Source: Eutreptiella sp. 'Long Island Sound 2002' (Eukaryota; Euglenozoa; Euglenophyceae; Eutreptiales; Eutreptiaceae). From it: a DNA stretch of 64,000 bases. Location: assembly GCA_964036045.1 (NCBI GenBank), contig OZ038379.1, positions 14,954,317 through 15,018,316 on the forward strand, written 5' to 3'. The first letter of the stretch is position 1; every line of letters starts with the position of its first letter. The notes beneath the pieces are model-generated. The model searched no databases. It saw only the letters and a list, made by a program, of their open reading frames with translations, and was not told the DNA's origin. The position numbers were made by a program, and so were the translations under genes. Positions 53,966 to 64,000 of this stretch are shown here, piece by piece.

Positions 53966-55014
53966 AAAATATCCTAGGCAACCCAAATGCTACCCCAAGC
54001 ATCACCAACTTTCCCCAAACTTCCCCCATTAGCCCGAAGCTACTAGACACACCCTCAACCCCATCCATGCAACATCTATGCATGCTTCCAACGTGTGTCC
54101 CCTTTAATTGTGTTTGAAAAATGAATGCGGACCATTTTTTGGGGCTCTCCTTATTTCCCCTGTTTGCAATACTTCTTCGTGGCCACCAAAAATCACTTCA
54201 CAATGCATTGCACCCGGTGCCTACTCATACTCGGTTTCCTTGCCATGTTTGTACTACTTCATTTCCACTTGGAAATCCATTGCAGTCAGTCACTCTCTCT
54301 GTCCAAAATGAAATTTTCTACAAATGTGTGCACCTGTGCATGCCCATGTGTGGGCAGGTGGGTATGGGCGGGTCTCACGGGGGCAAAGACAAAAATAAAA
54401 CCATCACAACCGAAATCAAATGAGCCAATCTGCAAACCAATTTGCCTGAAAACATTTTGGATCAAAAAACATTTCATCGAGCACTTTGTGGTCCAAAATA
54501 TTCCAAGAAACTTTTTCCCTGGAAAACAGATTTTTGTTGCGTTCACCGGTCACTTTTTTGTCCAAAAACTTTCCTTGAAGTGGTGTCTTGCAAAAAGAAT
54601 ATTTTTTACAACCCAGGAGGGCCTCTTTCTGAAATCCCAAGCCCACCAAACCCCCAGGCCCAAGTCACCAACATACCCACAAAGCCAGCAAGCACCCACA
54701 TCCCTGACCCGCTTACCTTCTACACCAAACTCCCAATTCAAACCCAACCAACGAAGACACTCCCACCGAGCACCAAAGCCCAAAGTCCCCAACCCACCAA
54801 CCCTCGGGACACTAACCAGAAACTAAACTTGAACCCAAACCACCAACCAAAACCAAAAACCACCACCAGGCGCAGGCAAAACAACAAAACACACAAGAAA
54901 AAGCAAAAACTGACAACCTGACTTCACACCTTACGTTGCACCTGAGAGAAGAGAGAAAGGGCATGGATGGAGGGAGACACTGGGACAGACACAGATGCAA
55001 ATGACAGGCACAGA

Positions 55015-55210
55015 GGCAAATGACAGCCACAGATGGAAATGACACAGACACATCAGAACGATCGCAAATGACAGCCACAGATGGAAATGACACAGACACA
55101 TCAGAACGATCGCAAATGACAGCCACAGATGCAAATGACACAGACACATCAGAACGATCGCAAATGACAGCCACAGATGCAAATGACACAGACACATCAG
55201 AACGATCGCA
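55015..55210 (+). repeat. 48-bp tandem array, four units
   Basis: Units AAATGACAGCCACAGATG-AAATGACACAGACACATCAGAACGATCGC. A partial copy of the same motif occurs at 61440-61475. Confidence 0.95.
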
Positions 55211-55934
55211 CTAGACAAACACCTATGCACTCGTAACTCACCCACAGGCACATTCGTAGCACAAACACACTCGAACTGACTCACAAGCACATTCCTAACA
55301 CAAGCACGCTCGTGTCTCACCCAGAGGCAAATTGGTAACACAACCACACTCGTAACTCACCCACAGGCACATTCGTAGCACCAATACACTCGTAACTCGC
55401 CCACAGGCACAATCGTAACACAGGCACACTCGTAACTCACCCAGAGGCACATTCGTAACACAAGCGCGCTCAGAACTCACCCACAGGCACATTCGTAACA
55501 CAAGCACACGCGTAACTCACCCACAGGCACACTCGTAACACAAGCACGCTCGTAACTCACCCACAGGCACCATCGTAACACAAACACACTCGGAACTCAC
55601 CCACAAGCACATTCGTGACACAAGCACACGCGTCACTCACCCACAGGCACACTCGTAACGCCCACACACTCGTAACTCACCCACAGGCACATTCGTGACA
55701 CAAGCACACACGTAACTCACCTACAGGCACATTCGTAACACAAGCACACTCGTAACTCACCCACAGGCACAATCGTAACGCCCACACACTCGTAACTCAC
55801 CCACAGGCACAATCGTGGCACCCACACACTCGTAACTCACCCACAGGCAGATTCGTAACACCATCACACTCGTAACTCACCCACCAGCACATCCGCAACA
55901 CAAGCACACTCGTAACTCACCTACAAGCACATTC

Positions 55935-55971
<37 letters not shown>

Positions 55972-55985
55972 GTAACTCACCCTGA
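55211..55985 (+). repeat. ~42-bp satellite array, copy 1
   Basis: About 18 units of ACTCGTAACTCACCCACAGG - CACATTCGTAACACAAGCAC with variants, ending in a (CA)n run. The minus strand is open as a Cys/Val-rich peptide, an artefact. Repeated at 61478-62490. Confidence 0.95.
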
Positions 55986-56029
55986 ACCGGAACTCAATCT
56001 CCAACCTGAAACCTCAAACCTGAACCAGA

Positions 56030-56305
56030 CACAGCATCACACACCCAGCGCGCGGCAAACACACTAACACTTTGCGCGGCGCGCTGACACACACACAGTG
56101 CCCTGACACACAGATCACACACACAGCGCGCTGACATACGAATGACACACACACACCGCGCCAACACACCAAAGACACACACCCAGCGCGCGCCGGACAC
56201 ACAAGGACACACCCAGCGCGCGCCCAACACACAATCACACACCCAGCGCGCGCCAGACACAGCATCACACACCCAGCGCCCGCCGGACACACAATGACAC
56301 AGTCC
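56030..56305 (+). repeat. CACACCCAGCGCGCG satellite
   Basis: Tandem ~33-bp units with GCGCGC blocks separated by ACACACA. A partly matching copy lies at 62545-62700. Confidence 0.9.
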
Positions 56306-56626
56306 GACCTAGGACAACCAAAATGGAAAGTCACCTACCAAACCCAATCTGGAAACCCAAAGGTTCAAAATGCAAAGCACCAACCATTGACATGCTGGGA
56401 CCAATCTCCTTCAGCGATCTGACTTCCGGTTCTGCAATGTGTCGATATCGTGCTTCATACTTGACTCCAACAACAGGAAGTGGAAAACATGGCAACGGTA
56501 AGCAAGTCTCATTCTAAACTCGAATTCTGTGGTGAACCAGGAACGGTAGGTTATACTGTAGTGTGTGATACTTCCGTAGATGCTACTATGTGCAAATCAA
56601 AGATATGACAATATTATGCGCTACTC

Positions 56627-59600
56627 AAGTGTCCACTCACTCATCGCATCCACTCAGGTATCCATTCACTTACCCCAGGAAATGCGTGACTGGGGGGGGG
56701 TGGGGGGGCCTGCATGCTTTGAGGGGGTGGGTGCGGTAGCTACCACAGGTGGATAAAAGCCATGCTGTTTGTTGTCAAATGGGTTACGTGGTGGTAGGGG
56801 TCCGGCTGAACGGCAAGGTGCACAAGTTGTGGGGCAGCGTTGGTTGGAAGAGAAAGAGCATGCCACATTTGTGTGCCAATTTTCCAATTTGTTGATTCTC
56901 AATGGAATAATTATCCAATTGGCCTTTTGGTGCAGGCATGCGGTGAACAACATGCATGCACATGTATTGCCAACATTTTTGAATGGGCAAACAATGAGGG
57001 CCAACATGTTTGCCGGGCAATTGGTATTGTTTTGCGGCACCAAACAACCGTTGTTTTTCGGGCAAAGCCCCCCCCCCCCCCCCCGGGTGGCTTACCCAAA
57101 GGGGCATCGGGTGGGAAGCGCGCCACAAGTACTTTGCTACGCAAAGGTTTCAACATTTATGGCACCTATTCGTTTGCCATACAGCCATCACTTGCCACAA
57201 GGTGGCCCCTACATTGCTCTCACCATCTTTGGCCCTAATGTTAGGCTCAACAACATATCCCGAACATTGCTCTGAAAATATTTCCCCCAAACGTACAAGG
57301 AAACAAAGGGCTGTCCGTGGTATGTATCACCTCCAAAAACAACCCCCCCCATGTAGATTGCCCACCCTCTAGACCACCGCCTTCATCCCCTTGTTCAAAT
57401 CCCCCCCGCAGGGGGCTGGCTTCTGTGGGGGTCGGGGTGTTGGGGGCCCCTGACCCCGCGCCAGAAGCAGTGACCAACTACTACGTTACGCGACCCCCCC
57501 CCCCCTGGAAGACAGCCCTTCTCAAAACCCCGCAATGCAGCTGCTTAAAATGATCGCAATGAAATTCTAAGAACGCGACTTTTCTTCTTTTTGGCCGACG
57601 ATGCTCGTTTTGGCGCATTAGGGTCGTTTTAAGCAGTTTTTCGGGCAGTCTCCGAAAATTTGGGGCTGAATTCTGTATTGGCTCCTGCTTGCGAAGTTAC
57701 ATCATGTTGTAGCCCCTTAAAATGACCGGCTCGGGCCAAATCGCCAGAAAAGCAACCTAATTGGCCAAATCGGGTGCTGTTTCGATGATTTACAGTCAAT
57801 TTTGTGCGTTTTTTGGCAGTTTTCTGCCATTTTTTTCGCCATATTTGGCATGTATACTTGCTGCCCATCTGGCAAGCCTTTTTTGCCAATGGTGCAACCA
57901 TGTTGTGCAAGAGGCACGAAGCAGCACCCGCTAGGCTACGTTTTTGTGGGGCTTGGCCCACAAAAACGGAGCCTAGCGGCCGGCGCTGGCGCCGTTGCTC
58001 CCGTGTTTTCATGGTTTTCTCCTTCTCCGCCTTTGAATGGTCTTTTTGCCTTTGTGCTCCTTGTCCTCCCCGTTCTCATCTGAGCACCCGTGCGACCCCA
58101 CCTCGTGCAATTTCCCCCCGCTTGTTCAAATCCCCCCCGCAGGGGGCTGGCTTCTGTGGGGGTCGGGGTGTTGGGGGCCCCTGACCCCGCGCCAGAAGCA
58201 GTGACCAACTACTACGTTACGCGACCCCCCCCCCCTGGAAGACAGCCCTTCTCAAAACCCTGCAATGCAGCCCCTTAAAATGATCGCAATGAAATTCTAA
58301 GAACGCGACTTTTCTTCTTTTTGGCCGACGATGCTCGTTTTGGCGCATTAGGGTCGTTTTAAGCAGTTTTTCGGGCAGTCTCCGAAAATTTGGGGCTGAA
58401 TTCTGTATTGGCTCCTGCTTGCGAAGTTAGATCATGTTGTAGCCCCTTAAAATGACCGGCTCGGGCCAAATCGCCAGAAAAGCAACCTAATTGGCCAAAT
58501 CGGGTGCTGTTTCGATGATTTACAGTCAATTTTGTGCGTTTTTTGGCAGTTTTCTGCCATTTTTTTCGCCATATTTGGCATGTATACTTGCTGCCCATCT
58601 GGCAAGCCTTTTTTGCCAATGGTGCAACCATGTTGTGCAAGAGGCACGAAGCAGCACCCGCTAGGCTACGTTTTTGTGGGGCTTGGCCCACAAAAACGGA
58701 GCCTAGCGGCCGGCGCTGGCGCCGTTGCTCCCGTGTTTTCATGGTTTTCTCCTTCTCCGCCTTTGAATGGTCTTTTTGCCTTTGTGCTCCTTGTCCTCCC
58801 CGTTCTCATCTGAGCACCCGTGCGACCCCACCTCGTGCAATTTCCCCCCGCTTGTTCAAATCCCCCCCGCAGGGGGCTGGCTTCTGTGGGGGTCGGGGTG
58901 TTGGGGGCCCCTGACCCCGCGCCAAAAGCAGTGACCAACTACTACGTTACGCGACCCCCCCCCCCTGGAAGACAGCCCTTCTCAAAACCCTGCAATGCAG
59001 CCCCTTAAAATGATTGCAATGGAATTCTAAGAACGCGACTTTTCTTGTTTTTGGCCGACGATGGTCGTTTTGGTGAATTAGGACCGTTTTAAGCAGCTTT
59101 TCGGGCAGTCTCCGTAAATTTGGGGCTCAATTCCGTATTGGCTCTTGCTTGCGAAGTTGCAGCATGTTGTAGCCCCTTAAAATGACCGACTCGGGACAAA
59201 ACGTCAGAAAAGCAACCTCATTGGCCAAATCTGATGCCGTTCCGATGATTTACAGTCAATTTTGTGCGTTTTTTGGCAGTTTTCTGCCATTTTTTTCGCC
59301 ACATTTGGCATGTATACTTGCTGCCCATCTGGCAAGCCTTTTCTGCCAATAGGGCAACCATATTGGGAAAAAGGCAGGAGGCAGCTATCGCTAGGCTACG
59401 TTTTTGTGGAGCTTGGCCCGCAAAAACGGAGCCTAGCGGCCGGCGCTGGCGCCGTTGCTCCCGTGTTTTCATGGTTTTCTCCTTCTCCGCCTTTGAATGG
59501 TCTTTTTGCCTTTGTGCTCCTGGCCCTCCCCGTTCTCATCTGAGCATCCGTGCGACCCCACCTCGTGCATCTTTCCCCCGCTTGTTCAAGTCGCCCACTG

Positions 59601-60746
59601 GCGACAGATGTGTGGAACGGCCGCTGCGGGGAGGGACCCGCGCGGGCGCCGACGTCTGTAAAACTCCAACCTAGTTTGTCCGGCGCCGACATTTTTTGAA
59701 CGACCCCCCCCTTTTCGCCGAACAAACCGACACTTCCGCCCCTAGATTTGCTTGCATCGAGCTGGAGATGAAGGAAAATTCACTCCCGGCCCCAATCGCA
59801 TGCAGAAATCCCGATGTGTCAGTGAAAATCGCCTCAAATCGAGATTCTGCCTGCCGAATCGTGTCCCGCAGGTCAAACTCTGTGGATGTCGATCCATTCC
59901 TGGTAATTTTGGGGCCCCTCCCCCTCTCCGCGCATGTGGCAAGGCGGGCCAAGGGCCCAATTTGAACAAGGGGATGAAGGCGGTGGTCTAGAGGGTGGGC
60001 AATCTGCATGGGGGGGGTTGTTTTTGGAGGTGATACATACCACGGACAGCCCTTTGTTTCCTTGTACGTTTGGGGGAAATATTTTCAGAGCAATGTTCGG
60101 GATATGTTGTTGAGCCTAACATTAGGGCCAAAGATGGTGAGAGCAATGTAGGGGCCACCTTGTGGCAAGTGATGGCTGTATGGCAAACGAATAGGTGCCA
60201 TAAATGTTGAAACCTTTGCATAGCAAAATACTTGTGGGGCGCTTCCCACCCAATGCCCCTTTGGGTAAGCCACCCGGGGGGGGGGGGTGCCTTTGCCTTT
60301 TGCCCGAAAAACAACGGTTGTTTGGTGCCGCAAAACAACACCAATTGCCCGGCAAACATGTTTGCCCTCATTGTTTGCCCATTCAAAAATGTTGGCAATA
60401 CATGTGCATGCATGTTGTTCACCGCATACCTGCACCACAAGGCCAATTGGATAATTATTCCATTGAGAATCAACAAATTGGAAAATTGGCACACAAATGT
60501 GGCATGCTCTTTCTCTTCCAACCAACGCTGCCCCACAACTTGTGCACCTTGCCGTTCAGCCGAACCCCTACCACCACGTAACCCATTTGACAACAAACAG
60601 CATGGCTTTTATCCACCTGTGGTAGCTACCGCACCCACCCCCTCAAAGCATGCAGGCCCCCCACCCCCCCCCCCCCCCAGTCACGCAATTTCCTGAGGTA
60701 AGTGAATGGATACCTGAGTGGATGCGATGAGTGAGTGGATATTTGA
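56627..60746. mobile_element. Foldback-like element: ~780-bp inverted arms around 730-bp tandem units
   Basis: The left arm 56627-57400 is the inverted complement of 59957-60746, from CAAGTGTCCACTCACTC to the GACCACCGCCTTCATCCCC block. Arms are ~95% alike, with poly-G length differences. The interior has three direct 730-bp units and a unique ~360 bp. Long ORFs in the arms run antiparallel in the two arms; no known domain. It is either a foldback/MITE-like transposon or an inverted duplication. Confidence 0.8.
57400..59590 (+). repeat. Three 730-bp tandem units
   Basis: GGGGGCTGGCTTCTGTGGGG recurs at exact 730-bp spacing. Units 1 and 2 are virtually identical; unit 3 has more substitutions. 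Each unit contains an imperfect inverted pair, GCTAGGCTACGTTTTTGTGG and CCACAAAAACGGAGCCTAGC (stem ~18 bp). Confidence 0.95.
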
Positions 60747-60781
60747 GTGGATGCGATGGTGCCATGCACCATCGCATCCAC
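60747..60781. other. Perfect 16-bp hairpin, 3-nt loop
   Basis: GTGGATGCGATGGTGC - CAT - GCACCATCGCATCCAC, immediately after the right arm of the foldback element. Confidence 0.95.
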
Positions 60782-61265
60782 CCCCCCTCTCTTTTTGTGT
60801 TCCCCTTCCCGGCGGAGGCGTGGGGGGGAGGATTGGTGGACTAGTTAGTTTTCCCCTAGCTGGGGCAAAAGTTGCCGGAACGTGAAGTACAACTAAACAT
60901 GCCATAAAAAGATGGTCAAATTGGCTAAAAATCTTCATGAGGTTATGCAAAACAACACCAGCAATGTGCACGCCACTCCTAAGCTTGGGGGTGCAAAACC
61001 AGTTTCTTCACCAACTGCCCGATGAGAATCAAAATCATGCACTTGATCTGTTTTACAGTGTTGTTTGTAGAAACAATGTTTCTGTGACATTGCACTTGCC
61101 ATCAACGTATTTGATCATTTGATCATTTCGCCCCTTTCACTTATTCCCTGCCATCCAACGTTGTTGTTTCTAAATGCAAATGTACAAAGCTCCCCCTGTC
61201 ACCAAATTTTACTGCTTTCTCTCATGAACATTGGCAAGAAGCCTTTTGTTTCGAAAAAAAACCAT
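60782..61265. other. No gene found
   Basis: Mixed-composition DNA between the hairpin and the next satellite array, with no supported ORF. Confidence 0.5.
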
Positions 61266-61314
61266 CTCTGCTTTCAGTGGAGCAAAAACAAAACACATCA
61301 CACAACACACAAAT

Positions 61315-61475
61315 GACACACAGATGGCAAAAGGCAGACACACAAATGACACACAGATGGCAAAATGGCAGACACACAAATGACACGGAGATGGCAAAAG
61401 GGCAGACACAAATGACACACATATGGCAAAATGGCAGACACAAATGACACAGACACATCAGAACGATCGCACTAG
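61315..61475 (+). repeat. ACAAATGACACACAGATGGC tandem array
   Basis: Four to five ~36-bp units with AGATGGCAAAA-GGCAGACAC, leading into the 42-bp satellite. Confidence 0.9.
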
Positions 61476-61477
61476 AC

Positions 61478-62490
61478 AAACACCTATGCACTCGTAACTC
61501 ACCCACAGTCACATTCGTAGCACAAACACACTCGGACTGACTCACAAGCACATTCCTAACACAAGCACGCTCGTGTCTCACCCAGAGGCAAATTGGTAAC
61601 ACAACCACACTCGTAACTCACCCACAGGAACATTCGTAGCACCAACACACTCGTCACTCACCCACAGGCACATTGGTAACACCAATACACTCGTAACTCG
61701 CCCACAGGCACAATCGTAACACAAGCACACTCGTAACTCACCCACAGGCACATTCGTAACACAAGCACGCTCGTAACTCACCCAGAGGCACATTGGTAAC
61801 ACAAGCACGCTCGTAACTCACCCACAGGCACCATCGTAACACAAACACACTCGGAACTCACCCACAGGCACATTCGTGACACAAGCACACGCGTAACTCA
61901 CCCACAGGCACACTCGTAACGCCCACACATTCGTAACTCACCCACAGGCACCATCGTAACACAAACACACTCGGAACTCAGCCACAAGCACATTCGTGAC
62001 ACAAGCACACGCATAACTCACCCACAGGCACACTCGTAACGCCCACACACTCGTAACTCACCCACAGGCACATTCGTGACACAAGGACACGCGTAACTCA
62101 CCCACAGGCACCATCATAACACAAACACACTCGGAACTCAGCCACAAGCACATTCGTGACACAAGCACACGCGTAACTCACCCACAGGCACACTCGTAAC
62201 GCCCACACACTCGTAACTCACCCACAGGCACATTCGTGACACAAGCACAGGCGTAACTCACCTACAGGCACATTCGTAACACAAGCACACTCGTAACTCA
62301 CCCACAGGCACAATCGTAACGCCCACACACTCGTAACTAACCCACAAGCACAATCGTGGCACCCACACACTCGTAACTCACCCACAGGCAGAGTCGTAAC
62401 ACCGTCACTCTCGTAACTCACCCACCAGCACATCCGCAACACAAGCACACTCGTAACTCACCTACAAGCACATTCGTAACACACACACAC
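61478..62490 (+). repeat. ~42-bp satellite array, copy 2
   Basis: Same unit and flanking order as 55211-55985, with extra units (CACACTCGGAACTCAGCCAC) internally duplicated. Confidence 0.95.
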
Positions 62491-62700
62491 ATCCGGAACT
62501 CAATCTCCAACCTGAAACCTCAAACCTGAACCAGACACAGCATCACACCCCCAGCGGGCGGCAAACACTCTAACACTTTGCGCGGCGCGCTGACACACAC
62601 ACAGTGCCCTGACACACAGATCACACACACAGCGCGCTGACATACGAATGACACACACACACCGCGCCAACACACCAAAGACACACACCCAGCGCCAAAT

Positions 62701-63363
62701 CAACTCCGGGCATCACACCAGTAGCCGTCGGCAGTGGTCAACAGCTTGCGGCTCGTCTGCGACCTTCATGTCAGCGGCTGGAGAGGGCACGGCAAAGAGC
62801 AAACAGCCAACACGAAACGAAACACGAAGAGCAAAGCCACGACCGCAATGAAAACCACCAAATTTTTCTGTTTGACCGCAAATGACAATCACTCACCTTT
62901 TATTTTTGCCAACCAGAATTTATTGAAGTGCTGCGAGTTCGCGCCGCCGCCAAGAGCGCTGTCGGCAGTGCTAGAAATTAATTAACCCTATGATTCGATT
63001 TTTTACGATTTCAGCCCTGAGATTCATACAGTACATCAGTTTGCATATCAACTTTGGTCGCGCACCCTTAAATCCGATCCCTACACATACAGGAATTCTT
63101 GGAACCTTGCTTACAAACTACCAACTTCAAGGGCTCCTAACTATTTAAAACGACCATAGATGACGGAAACCAAGATGCACGCCATGATCGCCACGTCGAG
63201 GCGGTCATTTTGAGGGGTAAGTGTGCAGGGTTGTTAGAACCGCCGTAATCGACACATGGGGTTCCCTATTATAGGGGGTTGAGAGGTGGCCAGTGACTTG
63301 TGCGGACGGGGCCCCTCCCCCTCTCCGCGCATGTGGCAAGGCGGGCCGAGGGCCCAATTTGAA
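62701..63363. other. No gene found
   Basis: Spacer between the satellite and repeat R3. It includes a CCCCTCCCCCTCTCCGCGC segment shared with 59918-59965. Confidence 0.5.
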
Positions 63364-64000
63364 CAAGCGGTGGGGGGCTCCACGAGATGGGGACAGGCAG
63401 TGTGGGGGCTGCAATCGCCTTTGAAGGGTATCTGTCGGACGTGGAAGTCAGATGGCACAATATGCACGTGCATGATCAGGTATTTATAACAAAGAACGAT
63501 GAGCATGTTGAGGAAATTTCAATGAAGCAATGATACATGATATGTTGTGGAGGGTGTGGAGAAGTAGGATTAAATGAATCCTTCGTCTTTCGTGCTTGGT
63601 CTGGCTTTTCCTTTGATGGTGCGAAGCACCATCAAAAGAAAAACCTTATTACGTTTTTAGCCATTTTCGGGTCACCTTTCTATGTCGGAAATGGAGCCGG
63701 GCGGTGACAAACAAAGGCAAAAACACTCTTTTGCCTTGTGTTTAAGCTAGCAGCGCAAAGACAGGGAGGGTGCATTTGGCCAGATTAGCGACATAGGGTG
63801 CAAATAGCATAAAATTGACATATTCATAACTCGGGCCTATTGTATCGAATTTTGACGAAATTAAGGGCAATTTTGGTCAATTTGGGGGTGTTCTTTTCAT
63901 TTTGGAGCTTAAAAAGGCGGCTGTCTGCGCTCAGAACCGTCGAATCAAAAAGCGGTGCTAAAACAAAATGACGGTGGTTGTTCAATTATACAGCGAGACA
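63364..64000 (+). repeat. Dispersed repeat R3, copy 2 (runs off the window)
   Basis: Matches 50955 onward. The hairpin in this copy (63612-63636) is perfect. Confidence 0.9.
63612..63636. other. Perfect 11-bp hairpin with GGTGC-N3-GCACC core
   Basis: TTTGATGGTGC - GAA - GCACCATCAAA; the stem can be extended outward by CC/AG and TTTT/AAAA with one mismatch. Confidence 0.9.

Noticed and set aside
55211-55985. Cys/Val-rich ORFs on the minus strand of the 42-bp arrays, resembling secreted repeats
   Set aside because: The unit length is a multiple of three, so any open unit gives a periodic peptide; no signal peptide or start context, and the second array breaks the frame.
56769-57275. 168-codon ORF in the foldback arm, with a related 202-codon ORF in the other arm
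   Set aside because: The frame length changes with poly-G/C tract length, several frames are open in parallel, and no domain is recognisable; kept only as a property of the arms.

Overview
This is eukaryotic nuclear DNA that is almost entirely mobile-element and repeat sequence. It contains two intact ~13 kb Ty3/gypsy-type chromovirus retrotransposons, an hAT-derived gene, decayed host-gene pieces, many mini- and microsatellites, and stretches of very different base composition. The mix of GC-rich chromovirus coding regions, (CA)n/GC-rich satellites and intron-like tracts suggests a repeat-rich photosynthetic protist, perhaps a green alga. That is inference; nothing here fixes the species.

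Layout. 1-9546: the 3' part of a different chromodomain retroelement (called X here). It has the C-terminus of its Pol (chromodomain), then a same-strand series of accessory ORFs: a basic/leucine-heptad protein, a 394-aa protein with an AlkB/2OG-Fe(II)-oxygenase-like signature, two small proteins and a Pro/His-rich protein. Structured 91-bp tandem repeats and a G-rich minisatellite are interleaved. Very GC-rich DNA with ~1.1 kb tandem units and tRNA-like fragments follows. 9547-22743: retroelement A on the minus strand (2.35 kb LTRs, gag, pol). 22744-24200: a GC-rich SINE-like piece joined to a second copy of part of element X. 24200-31340: decayed host DNA with a frameshifted malic-enzyme pseudogene joined to aquaporin coding sequence, a degenerate 18S rRNA 5' end and a 62-bp hairpin minisatellite. 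31340-35190: AT-rich, no recognisable gene. 35191-36946: a ZNF862/hAT-transposase-like gene split by retroelement B (36947-50141, plus strand, same family as A), with a matching 5-bp target duplication. 50142-64000: the far side of the split gene, then satellites, perfect hairpins that share a GGTGC-N3-GCACC core, a large foldback element (56627-60746) around three 730-bp tandem units, and a second copy of the 42-bp satellite array.

How the parts work together. In A and B, gag and pol lie in the same frame and are separated by a single UAG. Two small hairpins start 7 nt after that UAG and are identical in both copies, which suggests Gag-Pol is made by stop-codon readthrough. Pol runs protease, an extra domain, RT, RNase H, integrase, chromodomain; B has a second UAG just before its chromodomain. 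The strongest candidates for something undescribed are the accessory-gene cassette of element X and the recurrent GGTGC-N3-GCACC hairpins.
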